Source: Deltaproteobacteria bacterium (GTDB lineage: Bacteria > Desulfobacterota > DSM-4660 > Desulfatiglandales > Desulfatiglandaceae). From it: a DNA stretch of 64,000 nt. Positions 43,741 to 52,810 of this stretch are shown here, piece by piece (position 1 is the stretch's first letter; each line of letters opens with the position of its first letter). A program made the position numbers and the translations under genes. Below the pieces are notes generated by a model. The model ran no database searches. It was given only the letters and a program-made list of their open reading frames with translations, and had not been told where the DNA came from. The DNA is taken from the NCBI GenBank assembly GCA_021737785.1, contig JAIPDI010000031.1, forward strand, positions 1 to 64,000, given 5' to 3'.

Positions 43741-44970
43741 TCAGGCCCCGGTCTCTTTCCGTTTTTTGAGGGCCAGGGCTTCTTTCAATCCTTTTTCCCG
43801 GATCACCTTAAGCTTGAGCCGCATCTCGGTGAGTTTGAAAAAGCGCCGGCCGTATTTTTTGAGCAGCCCCTGGTCGATGTCAAACCCCAGCCCGGGCCGG
43901 CTAAAGGGGTGCAGCATCCCGTGGGCATCCGGCAATATGGGCGCGATGACGCCCTCGCGGTACTGCGGAATCCAGGAGGGCTCCTCCAGGGGATATTCCA
44001 GGGGGAGGGCGTTGTCCGGGTCGGAGAGGACCATGTTCCAGTTGATGTAAAAGCCGATGCCGTTGGTCCAGGTGTGGGGGGTGTAGAGACGCCCGAGGGC
44101 GTGGCAGCGCTCGATCACTTTTTGCACCTGGGCAATGCCGCCGGCAAAGGTGGCGTCGGGCTGATAGATGTCGAAGCAGTCCTTCTCGAACATGATCTTG
44201 ATTTCGTCCCAGCCGTAATTGAGTTCTGCCCCGGCGATCTTGACGGAAGCGGCCTGTTTGAGCGCGGCGTTGCCGTCGTAATCGCGGCTGTCCAGCGGCT
44301 CTTCCAGCCATTCGATCCCGTTGTCCGCGCAGGCAGCGGCAAACTCAACGGCCCGCTTCAGGTCCCAGGCCGGAACACGATCCACGATGGACACCAGCCA
44401 CCCCTGGTTGGCATCCACCCCCAGAACCATGTCGTCGCCGATACCCCGTCGGATGGCGGAGATGTTGTCCACATCTTCCTTCAGGGTCCGGCCCTTGACC
44501 CGCAGTTTGGCGCATTTGAAGCCGCGGGCGCGCATTTCGTGAAGTGATTCGATTCGCCGGGCAGGAGGGCGCATCTCTCCGGTACTGCAGTACACCTGGA
44601 TGGGTCGCGCCCGGCCCCCGAGCAATTCATAGACCGGCTTTCCCGCCGCCTTGGCCGCGATGTCCCAGCAGGCCGGCTCGATCCAGAAGTTGCGCCACCC
44701 GAGAAAGCCCGCCTGCTTGAGGAGATCCTGGACCCGCTCGATATCCGTCGGATCGGCCCCCATGAGGTAGCCGCCCAGGAGGTCACCCAGCCCCTGGCGT
44801 TCCTTTCCCATGGCCGATCCGGCCGACCATCCCTCGATGCCGGTGTCGGTGACCAGGCGGATCAGGGTAAACCGGTTGTGGGTCTGGGGATAGCCCGGGA
44901 TCCAGGTGGGCCAGAAGGTGGCCGCCAGGGGCACGCTCACATGGTAGAGTTCGATCAGGGAGATTTTCAA
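43741..44970 (-). CDS. Enolase-superfamily (mandelate racemase/muconate lactonising type) enzyme
   Basis: A 409-residue protein with an N-terminal capping domain and a C-terminal barrel carrying the metal ligands in VDANQGW, IEWLEEPLD and AGAELNYG, the CAKLRVKG strand with candidate catalytic lysines, and a TPHTW histidine motif. The superfamily abstracts the alpha-proton of carboxylates; substrate unknown. The start is a TTG at 44970, supported by AAAGGAGGATC 6 bases upstream and by the native MKISLIE beginning. Confidence 0.88.
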   Translation of the reverse strand: MKISLIELYHVSVPLAATFWPTWIPGYPQTHNRFTLIRLVTDTGIEGWSAGSAMGKERQGLGDLLGGYLMGADPTDIERVQDLLKQAGFLGWRNFWIEPACWDIAAKAAGKPVYELLGGRARPIQVYCSTGEMRPPARRIESLHEMRARGFKCAKLRVKGRTLKEDVDNISAIRRGIGDDMVLGVDANQGWLVSIVDRVPAWDLKRAVEFAAACADNGIEWLEEPLDSRDYDGNAALKQAASVKIAGAELNYGWDEIKIMFEKDCFDIYQPDATFAGGIAQVQKVIERCHALGRLYTPHTWTNGIGFYINWNMVLSDPDNALPLEYPLEEPSWIPQYREGVIAPILPDAHGMLHPFSRPGLGFDIDQGLLKKYGRRFFKLTEMRLKLKVIREKGLKEALALKKRKETGA

Positions 44971-45040
44971 ATTGATCCTCCTTTACCCGCTCGTCTGTGG
45001 CGGTCGACACGTGGCAGTATGTTACAACGGCGCCCGGGCG

Positions 45041-45460
45041 TCATCTCATCTTTTCCGTGCAAACCCCCATGAAAAGGAAAGACCGAATTCCTCCGGGCCG
45101 CCCATTCTCACCCCTGCCAAAAAAAGCAGAGGCCAGGAACTTTTTCATGCCGGCCTTGGTCATCAGATCGCTGTAAAATTTCACATCCACCCGCTTTCGT
45201 TCAACATCGTTTCCCGGTTCGCCATAGGCATAACAGAGGTCATGGGGCAAACAGCATTTGTAGGTGATATCCTCCCATCGGCACCCGGTGAAAAGCCCCA
45301 GCATCTCGTCCGGCAGGCACGAACATCCATCAAATTTCCAGCTGTTATATTGCTCCAAATTTGCGGTGATACGTTCTACCAGATAGTCCAGTTTGAAATG
45401 GCCGCACAATGCAAGCCCCCTTTCGGTGGTGATCATTTCACCAATCTGCGGCAGTTCCAT
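45041..45460 (-). CDS. Phospholipase A2-like protein
   Basis: A 139-residue protein with the phospholipase A2 active-site pattern KCCLPHDLCYAYG (about 68-80): disulfide cysteines flank the His-Asp pair, and DVKFYSDL follows as the second helix. There is no signal peptide, which is unusual for this disulfide-rich fold. Related short proteins occur in bacteria without an assigned role. The call rests on the motif. Confidence 0.6.
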   Translation of the reverse strand: MELPQIGEMITTERGLALCGHFKLDYLVERITANLEQYNSWKFDGCSCLPDEMLGLFTGCRWEDITYKCCLPHDLCYAYGEPGNDVERKRVDVKFYSDLMTKAGMKKFLASAFFGRGENGRPGGIRSFLFMGVCTEKMR

Positions 45461-45677
45461 TCTTTACTCCTTTCAGATAAGCAAGAATTCTCACACAGAG
45501 TCACAAAGGTTTTCTTGTTTACAGGCGATGAACAATTTACCGCTGTTATAGCATCGGCTCCAGAAAAGTTGTGCCGGGTACGGGGTTATAGAACCCTTGA
45601 CTTTGCTTAAAGATGTATGTCGGCATCAACAGAGACCCTGACCCTTCTCACAACTGACCCCTTCTCAAAACCACTCC

Positions 45678-46640
45678 CTATAACTCCCATAACCAGTCAA
45701 GTGCATACTTCTGCACTTTGTAGGCGTCTTCAGCCACCCAGAAGCCGATATGTGATGCCTTGTGGATCCACAATAATTGCGCGCCGGCAATGGCATCATG
45801 GGCATACTCGGCATCACGCGGGGGCACGTCGTTGTCCGCGTCCCCGTGGATGATCAATGTGGCGGAGCCGATCTTATCAAGCGGCAGCTTGTTAATGGCC
45901 GAACCCAGGGCGATATCGTTTTCCGCACCCGCTTTTCGTTCATCAAACCGGTAACTCATGGTTTTGAACATGGCATCAATCAAGGCAAATTTATTCGCAT
46001 CGCCCACTATCTCCTTAACGCGTTTTCCAAGATCATGTTTCTCCAGGGTGCTTTCAGTCTGCAAAAAGCTTTTCACGACCAATGAGGGAAAGTGCTTGAA
46101 AAAGTAACCCATCAACCACTGTCCCGGCCTGCTGAGATACATCCACTCCTCAACCTTGTTGATATCGTCACCCTTGCTGTAATTCATGCTGATGCCGTCG
46201 ATGACCATCAATGCCTTCACCCTTTCCGGGTGACGCTGGGCTAGCTGGTAGCTTGCCGGACCGCCGCCGGACGCACCGACCATGATAATCTCGGCGACAT
46301 GCATCGCGTCAAGAAGCGCGGCCATGAAATCTCCCTGCTCTTCGGCTGTCTTTCCAAACCGCATGGGCGTGCCAAGATATCCCGGCCGTGACGGCGCAAT
46401 AACCTTGTAACCGTTTTTGCGAAACAACTCGCCCAGGACCAGCGCCTGATCGTAGCCCCCGGGTCCGCCATGGGCAACCAAAACCATCGGCCCTTCCCCC
46501 CGCACGGCGTATTCCACTGGACCGTATTCCGTCTCAATGGTCTGCGATGCACTGACCAAACACTCCCTCAAGTCATTTCCTGTGACAATCTGATTGTCGT
46601 CCAAGGTCTCTTTGAGATCACTGGATAAAAGAACAGTCAT
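45678..46640 (-). CDS. Alpha/beta-hydrolase
   Basis: A 320-residue alpha/beta-hydrolase: oxyanion HGGPGG (about 76-81), nucleophile elbow GASGGG (about 143-148), acid residue in HGDADNDVPP and the histidine of HKASHIGFW. Esterase, lipase or epoxide-hydrolase activity cannot be told apart. No signal peptide. ATG start at 46640 with an AAAGGAAAA site. The 269-bp gap upstream holds no gene. Confidence 0.88.
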   Translation of the reverse strand: MTVLLSSDLKETLDDNQIVTGNDLRECLVSASQTIETEYGPVEYAVRGEGPMVLVAHGGPGGYDQALVLGELFRKNGYKVIAPSRPGYLGTPMRFGKTAEEQGDFMAALLDAMHVAEIIMVGASGGGPASYQLAQRHPERVKALMVIDGISMNYSKGDDINKVEEWMYLSRPGQWLMGYFFKHFPSLVVKSFLQTESTLEKHDLGKRVKEIVGDANKFALIDAMFKTMSYRFDERKAGAENDIALGSAINKLPLDKIGSATLIIHGDADNDVPPRDAEYAHDAIAGAQLLWIHKASHIGFWVAEDAYKVQKYALDWLWEL

Positions 46641-46909
46641 ATGCTTTTCCTTTAATGATGGGCTGACAGTTTAAGTTGTGAGAATCCGACTTCCGGTGCA
46701 AGTCTATCGGTTCCGAAAAAATGGCACCCGGTTGAACACCGATTTTTTCAGTATCAGATAGCCTTGATCTTTCACCACAGATGGCTGGGTCTGCCCAGCC
46801 TGATGGCATCCAGCCCGCCTGGTCTCGGGATTCCCGGGTTCTTGAAACCACCTGCGGATTACCCCGGGAATCAGGAGGGATCCGTCAAGGGCCACGCGCA
46901 ATCGGGACG

Positions 46910-47698
46910 TCATTTGACCGGTCTTAGGCTGTGCGTCTGTCTCAGCCTATTCCAGAGTGCATCAGCGATCACGTCTATTGCACTTTCCTTCCGGAGGTCA
47001 TCCACATCTGCGACCAGACGGCAGGATTCTATTAATTCATCATTGCCGTCCCTTAGACCGAGCCTCTTCCAAATATAGTCCCCCAAGCTGATCGGCAAGG
47101 CGCTTGCCTCTTCCGGCCCCATCCTGGCGATCCTGGCCTTGTCTTTCATGGTCAACTCCGAAATAATGCGGTCCACGGCCTCATCGACCGTCTTGGGCAG
47201 ATCCATCCTGCGCATGCCGGTTTCTACAAATGACAGGTGGTAAGCGGTCTTGAGGACCTTGTAGGCGTCATCATAAATCTCGGGGTCCTCGCTGGCCCTC
47301 GGGCCGGCCACGTTGAGGATTTTCAGGCCGCTTTCCTGGATCCATCTATTGATGTCCTGGGCCGCCTTGAAGGCATTGGTCTTATTTAAATCGATGTGAA
47401 GGCACGGCCGGCCATGTTTCTCGGCCAGTCTTGCGGTCAATGCCGAGTTGCCCATCAATTGGCCGTGAGACAGGATCAAGGTGCCATCCGAATCAATGAT
47501 GTTCTGCTCGGTGCGCTCCGAGTAGTTCTCTGTCTCCATCTCCTGGACCTGATATTTCTCGGGCACCTTACCGTCTTCGGCCTTTCGCCCCGAGGGGACC
47601 CATCCGCCGTGAGGAATGTCGAGGTCAATGGCCGCGTCGAGAGCAGCTCTATCGGCGCCGGTCTGGCCGCCTGAGATGATTTTGGATACCATGGTCAT
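46910..47698 (-). CDS. Putative molybdenum-carrier (YpsA/LOG-like) protein with C-terminal DUF6794-like part
   Basis: A 262-residue protein. The first half opens MTMVSKIISGGQTGADRAAL and continues TLILSHGQLMGNS..., matching bacterial 'molybdenum carrier' proteins with a Rossmann-like nucleotide-binding fold. The second half (about 165-260, VDEAVDRIISELTMKD...) resembles a separate small helical domain found in immunity or accessory loci. ATG at 47698 is used rather than the frame opening at 47734. The function is unproven. Confidence 0.7.
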   Translation of the reverse strand: MTMVSKIISGGQTGADRAALDAAIDLDIPHGGWVPSGRKAEDGKVPEKYQVQEMETENYSERTEQNIIDSDGTLILSHGQLMGNSALTARLAEKHGRPCLHIDLNKTNAFKAAQDINRWIQESGLKILNVAGPRASEDPEIYDDAYKVLKTAYHLSFVETGMRRMDLPKTVDEAVDRIISELTMKDKARIARMGPEEASALPISLGDYIWKRLGLRDGNDELIESCRLVADVDDLRKESAIDVIADALWNRLRQTHSLRPVK

Positions 47699-47851
47699 GA
47701 CGATATGAATACCGGATTTTGGTGGGAAATGCAAGGCGAAGCGTCTTTACAGAAGACTATGAGTCAAGCGTAGGCTTGACCCCCTTTCCACATATTCCAT
47801 GTCAAATTGTTTGATTACTTAAGGACGTCCGCTTGAAGGTTTCGAATACAT

Positions 47852-49135
47852 TTATAACCATACAAATTCCCCATCAACAGCCCAGTCATAAAAGAGAATA
47901 AGTGCCACCGCTTCGAACTCTCCACCCTGAATGGTGTAGAATTGATATTGGCCCCACTCTCTATCTCCAAATTCATCCATCCCTATATCGACCGTGCAGA
48001 CCAGGGTTGTATCGGCCTGAAAATAAATATTTTTCTCTAACAAATCGCTATCCATTCGGGCAATGCTTAACCACGATTCGGCCAGTACCCACATGGCGTC
48101 GTAATACATATAGGCCGTGGCCGGAATTTGCGCCATCCCGGATTTTTCCTGCAATTTGGCCGGAACATGCCTGAATGGTTTTTTAATTGCGGCCATCTCT
48201 ATTCCAAAATCGCACACTGTGAAACCCACCCTTTCTGCAAACTCCAGGGTGCCGGTCTCTGCAAAAACCGTTGCGTCGGGTTCCACTCCCACTGCGCCGA
48301 TCCATCTCACCGATTCCAGCTGCGCGTTTCCATCGGCTGCTTGAAAGATCCCCGTAACCTCGTTCAGCGCAATCAGGAGCACGGCCACACTGTCAGGAGG
48401 GTTTTCGACTTTTTTTTGTATCACCTTTTGTTCAATTCTGCCCGCAACAGCCGTAAAGTCTGTTTCATCGGGGCTGTACTTCACTCCGTCGTCAATATCC
48501 AGCCCATATTGCTCCCCAATCTCCCTCACATAGGTTTTAAGATCATTGCCGTAAACATCGTCCCGATACACCAGCACCAGACTCTCAAGGTTGGATTCCT
48601 TCGCCAGACGGACCAGCCCTTTAGCCTGTTTGACATCGTTCAAACAAAACCTGAACAACCGATTGTCCTTTTTGGCTAACGAGGGGGCCGTGCTGTAGCC
48701 GGATAGCAGCAAATGGTTGTTTTGTTGGGCATAATCGGAGACCGCCAGGATTTCCGCGCTGGTTCCGGTAAAAACGGGCACAATGCCGGCCCACGCAAAT
48801 CCCTGTATTTTCTCCGCTGCAACCTGAGGGTCGCCCTGTGTATCCTCCACAAACAGTTCTATCTGTCTTGTATGGCCGTTTTCCTTCATGTACCGGTTGA
48901 AGTCTTCAGCAGCCAGTTCAATGGCGGTGATGGCAATCTTGCCGATGGGATAGGTTTGATTGTTTGCATCCAGCAAGACGCCGACGCGCAGATTGTCGGT
49001 CGGACCGTCTGCAGTGGACGTCCCTGAGCAAGAAGCCAAAGCAGCAAAAAATGCAAGGCATGCAGCGCCAAGAAGCAGTAATAGGACGTTTGAATGATTC
49101 AATCCAAAAGGGCTGTTCGATGAGGTCACGCGCAT
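47852..49135 (-). CDS. ABC-type branched-chain amino-acid-like substrate-binding lipoprotein
   Basis: A 427-residue protein with a lipoprotein signal (AFFAALASCSG, Cys about 36) and a type-1 periplasmic binding fold: RVGVLLDANNQTYPIGK, AIELAAEDFNRYMKENG, QGDPQVAAEKIQGF, then the second lobe with VLVYRDDVYGNDL. Relatives bind amino acids or amides; no permease or ATPase gene is nearby, so it may be an orphan or a sensory receptor. ATG at 49135 follows GTGGAG. Confidence 0.85.
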   Translation of the reverse strand: MRVTSSNSPFGLNHSNVLLLLLGAACLAFFAALASCSGTSTADGPTDNLRVGVLLDANNQTYPIGKIAITAIELAAEDFNRYMKENGHTRQIELFVEDTQGDPQVAAEKIQGFAWAGIVPVFTGTSAEILAVSDYAQQNNHLLLSGYSTAPSLAKKDNRLFRFCLNDVKQAKGLVRLAKESNLESLVLVYRDDVYGNDLKTYVREIGEQYGLDIDDGVKYSPDETDFTAVAGRIEQKVIQKKVENPPDSVAVLLIALNEVTGIFQAADGNAQLESVRWIGAVGVEPDATVFAETGTLEFAERVGFTVCDFGIEMAAIKKPFRHVPAKLQEKSGMAQIPATAYMYYDAMWVLAESWLSIARMDSDLLEKNIYFQADTTLVCTVDIGMDEFGDREWGQYQFYTIQGGEFEAVALILFYDWAVDGEFVWL

Positions 49136-49242
49136 AATCGTCTCCACTTATTAAGGGTTGCCGTTCTGTCCGTTGTTTCGGACCGGTTTCGAGAGACCGA
49201 CGGGAAAGGTCAATGTGCCGGGTCCGTGTTCGCCGACTGGTA

Positions 49243-49542
49243 TTATAACTGATTTTCTACTTCAACAGACAATTTCAAACCAACACTATGCAGGACGGAA
49301 TTCAAACTTTTTAATTTCGGATTGCCTTGTGTTGAAAGAATACGGTAAAAATTTTCTCGATTAAGTTTTGTTTTGCGGGCTATTTCAGAAATACCCTTTG
49401 CGTCCGCAACGTCTTTTAAAGCCATTAAAAAAACTTCTTGGGAACCGTCTTCCAGTGCTGCATTCAAGTATTCCGCGGCCTCAACAGGATCGTGAAGATC
49501 TTTTTTGAGGTGATATTCATATTTTTCTGTTAATTTTTTCAT
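49243..49542 (-). CDS. Addiction-module antidote (HigA-like)
   Basis: A 99-residue antitoxin: KKLTEKYEYHLKKDLHDPVE leader, then an XRE-type helix-turn-helix (GISEIARKTKLNRENFYRIL) and LNSVLHSVGLKLSVEV. It belongs to the antidote family paired with RelE/HigB-type killer proteins. Its ATG overlaps the stop of the toxin frame (ATGA), the native arrangement, but the toxin is truncated, so it is now effectively an orphan antidote. Intact and full length. Confidence 0.88.
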   Translation of the reverse strand: MKKLTEKYEYHLKKDLHDPVEAAEYLNAALEDGSQEVFLMALKDVADAKGISEIARKTKLNRENFYRILSTQGNPKLKSLNSVLHSVGLKLSVEVENQL

Positions 49543-49715
49543 TTTATTTTCCCTACAGGCTTGCAATCGCCAAAGTTGCCAAGCCTTATACGATTCAACC
49601 GAACTCTGATTCTCGCACGTGCGGCGCGATCTTTAAGTGAATTAAGCCACTTATGGAAGGGACTTTTCCCGTCTTCAGTTATATATTCAAGAACTTGTAT
49701 TTTGGAATCATTCAT
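49539..49715 (-). pseudogene. Truncated RelE/HigB-type addiction-module toxin
   Basis: A 58-codon frame with the strongly conserved start of these toxins, YITEDGKSPFHKWLNSL ... RLNRIRLGNFGDCKPVG. Just after GNFGDCKPVG, where a functional toxin continues for about 40 residues with the ribonuclease core, it ends in KIK-stop. The antidote start is in its usual place, so an internal deletion removed the catalytic half. Confidence 0.8.
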
Positions 49716-49761
49716 GGTGATATTGTAGTTTAAAAGCTACGCAAGTCAAGTTTTTTTACGG

Positions 49762-49844
49762 CGAGCGTCCGCCATGACGCGCAAGGAATGGCGCAGAGCA
49801 AAGCGGTGCGCTATTCCTTGTCGCTGTCGATGGCTTTGTTGGGT
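49762..49844 (-). other. attC-like site 1 (partly decayed)
   Basis: On the minus strand: ACCCAAC, then GCCATCGACAGCGACAAGGAAT pairing with ATTCCTTGCGCGTCATGGC around a GCGCA-containing loop. The outer right core box, expected as GTTGGGT, is not recognisable. As in real cassettes, the left half overlaps the end of the upstream reading frame (NKAIDSDKE). Confidence 0.55.
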
Positions 49845-50404
49845 GTTCGGAAGTCATTCAGCTCTCCCATTGCTAATTGATAACATGAGTGGCACAGTCC
49901 GTGAGTCAATTGGGGCATCTTATCGGCCTCGAAGATCCTGAGATGAGCCAAGCCCTCTTCAATCTCGCTCCATTGTCCCGGTGAAACTTTCATCTTCTTG
50001 CACATGCTGCATAACGTGACGAAATCCGTTGATCTCGATGTGTCCGCGTTAAACAGACTGATGGGGCTCCTGGGCTTCGTTTGGAGAAGCTTGCTTGTGA
50101 TTTCGATCTGTTCATCTGGTAGGGCCTCGATAAGGAGCTCAAGGTATCTTCGTTCACTGGGAGAATCACACCGGAAGGGAATAGTCCGTGAAGGAATGCC
50201 CCCTCTTACCCGTCTAAACAACTCTCGATATAAGTGCCTTGTTTCGCGGTCTTGAATGAAGTCCCACAGCTTGTGTCCAACCACATCTTCCGGCCGTAGG
50301 GAACTGCCCCAAGCGTTGGCATCTGCGAAGGTAGACCAATTGTCGCTGACGCTGACGATGGTATCGGTGCTGTCAATTCGGTAAATGAAGACATCTTTGC
50401 TCAT
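49811..50404 (-). CDS. PAS-like protein with C-terminal double Cys-pair motif
   Basis: A 197-residue protein. Residues about 1-100 look like a PAS-type domain (IYRIDSTDTIVSVSDNWSTF, VVGHKLWDFI). The C-terminal part has CSMCKKMKVSPGQW ... LTHGLCHSCYQ, a CxxC pair matched by HGxCxxC, as seen at the end of many PAS sensor proteins, and could bind metal. No output domain. It sits between two attC-like sites, consistent with a gene cassette. Confidence 0.7.
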   Translation of the reverse strand: MSKDVFIYRIDSTDTIVSVSDNWSTFADANAWGSSLRPEDVVGHKLWDFIQDRETRHLYRELFRRVRGGIPSRTIPFRCDSPSERRYLELLIEALPDEQIEITSKLLQTKPRSPISLFNADTSRSTDFVTLCSMCKKMKVSPGQWSEIEEGLAHLRIFEADKMPQLTHGLCHSCYQLAMGELNDFRTPNKAIDSDKE

Positions 50405-50421
50405 ATGATTTTCCCTTTAAC

Positions 50422-50527
50422 ACCCAACCTCAGGGCTGAGCAGCGCCACCCTTAAAGCGCGTATTACTCAGACCTCTCCGAAAAAAACCGCTGAATTCTC
50501 GGCGTCCGCTCCAGCCCATGGTTGGCC
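50422..50527 (-). other. attC-like site 2
   Basis: On the plus strand: ACCCAAC, CTCAGGGCTGAGCAGCGCC, a central spacer, then GGCGTCCGCTCCAGCCCATG and GTTGGCC. The inner arms pair (GGGCTG with CAGCCC, GCGCC with GGCGT) with unpaired bases as in integron attC sites, and the outer boxes fit RYYYAAC / GTTRRRY nearly. It lies between two same-strand genes, right before the second gene's ribosome site. Confidence 0.6.
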
Positions 50528-50598
50528 TGTATGGCTTTGACTCGAGAGCGCGTCCTTAACTCACCACATGGTTGAACTACATCTGATGTCAGATGGGA

Positions 50599-51006
50599 TT
50601 AAGCATTGAGATCCTTGCCGAGCGTCTCGACATTCGGCACCCCTATGGAGGCATGCCCTTGCACCAACCTCCATTCATCCCCTTCTTGATGAAAGACGGC
50701 GGTCCAACGAAAAGGTGCCTCAGTGCCATCTGGCAAGACGAATTTTCCGCGATCCGCGACCCAACCGACTGTCCCCTCGCGATAGGCCAAAAGATCGCCG
50801 GAGAGCACCTTAATCCCGGCCCGGGCCTGAGCTTTGAGCGTCTGATTGATGGTGGCAGGGTCGACCCACCATTCGTTTGGATCCGTGCCGATCATGAGGA
50901 CTTCGCCTTGACTGGAAAGAATCCGATCCATGAAGCCGACGTCGCCTTGTGACATCGCCTCATAGTAGCGCAGCATGACTGCCTTAAGTTCGGGAGAGTG
51001 TTTCAT
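50599..51006 (-). CDS. NTF2-like (SnoaL-type) protein
   Basis: A 135-residue NTF2-fold protein: ELKAVMLRYYEAMSQGDVGFMDRILS helix region, VLMIGTDPNEWWVD, VGWVADRGKFVLPDGTEAPF and RWTAVFHQEGDEWRLVQGHASIGV. This fold serves as ligand-binding or ketosteroid-isomerase-like enzymes; no function can be assigned. ATG at 51006 is used because AGGAGG is at proper distance from it, not from 51012. Confidence 0.8.
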   Translation of the reverse strand: MKHSPELKAVMLRYYEAMSQGDVGFMDRILSSQGEVLMIGTDPNEWWVDPATINQTLKAQARAGIKVLSGDLLAYREGTVGWVADRGKFVLPDGTEAPFRWTAVFHQEGDEWRLVQGHASIGVPNVETLGKDLNA

Positions 51007-51163
51007 TGCCATACCTCCTGATCCGTGCTTGTTGAGTTACATGATTGACTCTGCCATCACTAAAGGCTGGTATGAGCGATGAGGCGCGCCTCCTTTCGCC
51101 CACGCCAATCGCCTTCGCACCGAAGTTTTCTATGGTCCGTCCACCGTTCCGGCAGTCGAAGCA

Positions 51164-51238
51164 GTCCAACGTAGCGGTTAAGTGGGCGACAAAGGAGCAC
51201 ATCGGATTTGCCGATACATCTTCAACCGTTCGTTGGGC
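51164..51238 (-). other. attC-like site 3 (best conserved)
   Basis: 75 bp with all attC parts: outer boxes GTCCAAC (51164-51170) and GTTGGGC (51232-51238), both fitting RYYYAAC / GTTRRRY; inner arms CGGTTAAG and CTTCAACCG, which pair with one extra unpaired base; and a central small hairpin (ATCGG ATTT GCCGAT). It lies between the NTF2-like and hydrolase genes. Confidence 0.72.
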
Positions 51239-51272
51239 AATTAGTAAAATAGGGCCAAGGCAACCGCCATGC

Positions 51273-51896
51273 TTAACCTTTTGCCGTATAGCTGGTGATG
51301 AGATTCCGGTAATTGGGAATGTGTTCGGAAAGCAGATTGCCTAAACCTTCGACGTCGTTTCGCCAGTCCCGGTGCAACTCGCACGCCACACTAAACCAGT
51401 TCATCAGTTGGACGCCCGCTTGAGCCATCCGCATCCAAGCGGCATGACGTACCGTGTCGTTGAATGTCCCGGATGCATCGGTGACCACGAAAACCTCATA
51501 ACCCGCCTCTATAGCAGAAAGGGCGGGAAACGCCACGCAAACATCCGTGACAACGCCGGCAATGATAAGCTGGTTACGACCGGTTTGCTCAATCGCTCTC
51601 ACGAAGTCCTCATTATCCCACGCGTTGATTTGGCCCGGACGGGCTATGAAAGGCGAATCGGGGAACGCTTGCCTCAATTCAGGAACAATAGGGCCGTTCG
51701 GGCCGTCTTCAAAACTGGTTGTCAGGATTGTCGGAAGCTCGAAGAATTTGGCGACATCTGCCAAGGCCAGCACATTGTTTTTAAACTCGCCGGGCGAGAA
51801 ATCCTGTACCAGGGAGATCAGGCCTGATTGGTGATCTATGAGCAAACAGGCGGCATCGTCCTTTGAAAGACGTGAGTACTTAAATGCTTTGCCCAT
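51273..51896 (-). CDS. Isochorismatase-family (YcaC-like) cysteine hydrolase
   Basis: A 207-residue protein: catalytic aspartate in LLIDHQSGLI (about 22), and the conserved D-x-C in GVVTDVCVAFPAL with the nucleophile cysteine (about 118). The overall order matches YcaC-type hydrolases, whose substrate is unknown. GGGAGGGAAT site before the ATG. Its 3' end is followed by attC-like site 3, so it may be a gene cassette. Confidence 0.85.
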   Translation of the reverse strand: MGKAFKYSRLSKDDAACLLIDHQSGLISLVQDFSPGEFKNNVLALADVAKFFELPTILTTSFEDGPNGPIVPELRQAFPDSPFIARPGQINAWDNEDFVRAIEQTGRNQLIIAGVVTDVCVAFPALSAIEAGYEVFVVTDASGTFNDTVRHAAWMRMAQAGVQLMNWFSVACELHRDWRNDVEGLGNLLSEHIPNYRNLITSYTAKG

Positions 51897-52298
51897 GAGT
51901 ATTCCCTCCCTTTTTCTTCATTGTGGTTGGTGGTTGTGGGTCGGGCCACGACAACATATTGATTATTCATTGTTTATGTCCCAGAAGTAGTTGGTTTCAC
52001 TGCAAAGACCGGTGTCGCTCCTTCGAGAACTTGAGCAAAAACTCCCGTTTGTGGCATCGATGCGTGACCTGCCCAGTTAAATGCAGAGCCTATTTAACCG
52101 GGGTGTGCCGGATGTAACCCGGAATAAAATGTCTGTTTGCTCTCGCCATAAGGTTCGGAGAAAAACGGCCCTTTTGGCCCTAAAATATTCGATATAGGCC
52201 TGTTTTAATCGTCAAAATCAATAATTATTACATTGATATCAGCCACTTGATGTGGTCCGACCCCCAGCCACTTACTGAACCATCCCAAATATCCGTCT
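51897..52298. other. 402-bp gap without a gene
   Basis: No coding frame or motif is convincing. It contains a short hairpin GTTAAAT/ATTTAAC (52074-52097) and an AT-rich part around 52180-52240. I see no attC-like arms here, in contrast to the gaps to its left. Confidence 0.5.
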
Positions 52299-52727
52299 TC
52301 AATCCGTCAGATAGACCGCCGAAGTGGCAAAGGCTTCTTCAGGGGTTCCATGCCACGTGCCGTTGTCAAAAAAGCAAGGTTCGTATTTGTCGTGGCTGTA
52401 AGTATAAAATGCCATTGTCCAGCGATCCTCATCTCCAAAATACCTTAACCGACATAAATGCGTGGGGATTCCACTGAGCCGCTCAATGCGCTCTTCTCGG
52501 GATTCCCCATAGAGATTTGGATCGTAATCTTCCTCAGGCACATACGGCTCCGTGTAAGCGTCGATATAGCAGAACTGCCCACGAAACCGCACGTCGATCC
52601 TATTGTATTTCCCGGCATAGTGTTCAGCAGCATATTCCAGGATACGCTGACGTATGCGGGGTTGTGACTTTTGAGGGATCTTGGTGCCCCCTGACTGAGG
52701 ATCGTACACCCACACCTTTCTCGGCAT
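52299..52727 (-). CDS. Conserved hypothetical protein
   Basis: A 142-residue soluble protein opening MPRKVWVYDPQSGGTKIP, with DVRFRGQFCYIDAYTEP and LCRLRYFGDEDRWTMAFYTY later. I recall similar proteins as uncharacterised, often in accessory regions; the C-terminal strands (RFRGQFCYIDAY, YEPCFFDNGTWHG) suggest a small beta-rich fold. ATG at 52727 is preferred over 52736 on ribosome-site spacing. Confidence 0.7.
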   Translation of the reverse strand: MPRKVWVYDPQSGGTKIPQKSQPRIRQRILEYAAEHYAGKYNRIDVRFRGQFCYIDAYTEPYVPEEDYDPNLYGESREERIERLSGIPTHLCRLRYFGDEDRWTMAFYTYSHDKYEPCFFDNGTWHGTPEEAFATSAVYLTD

Positions 52728-52810
52728 GATTTTCATTCTCCTTCCACAGTCTTTCTAAGAGCTTTGTTTTTCAAGAACAGCCTGAAGAGGCCACGTTGCG
52801 TACAAACACC

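Noticed and set aside
52074-52097. Hairpin GTTAAAT/ATTTAAC considered as a further attC site
   Set aside because: Only 24 bp long, without core boxes or a second pair of arms.
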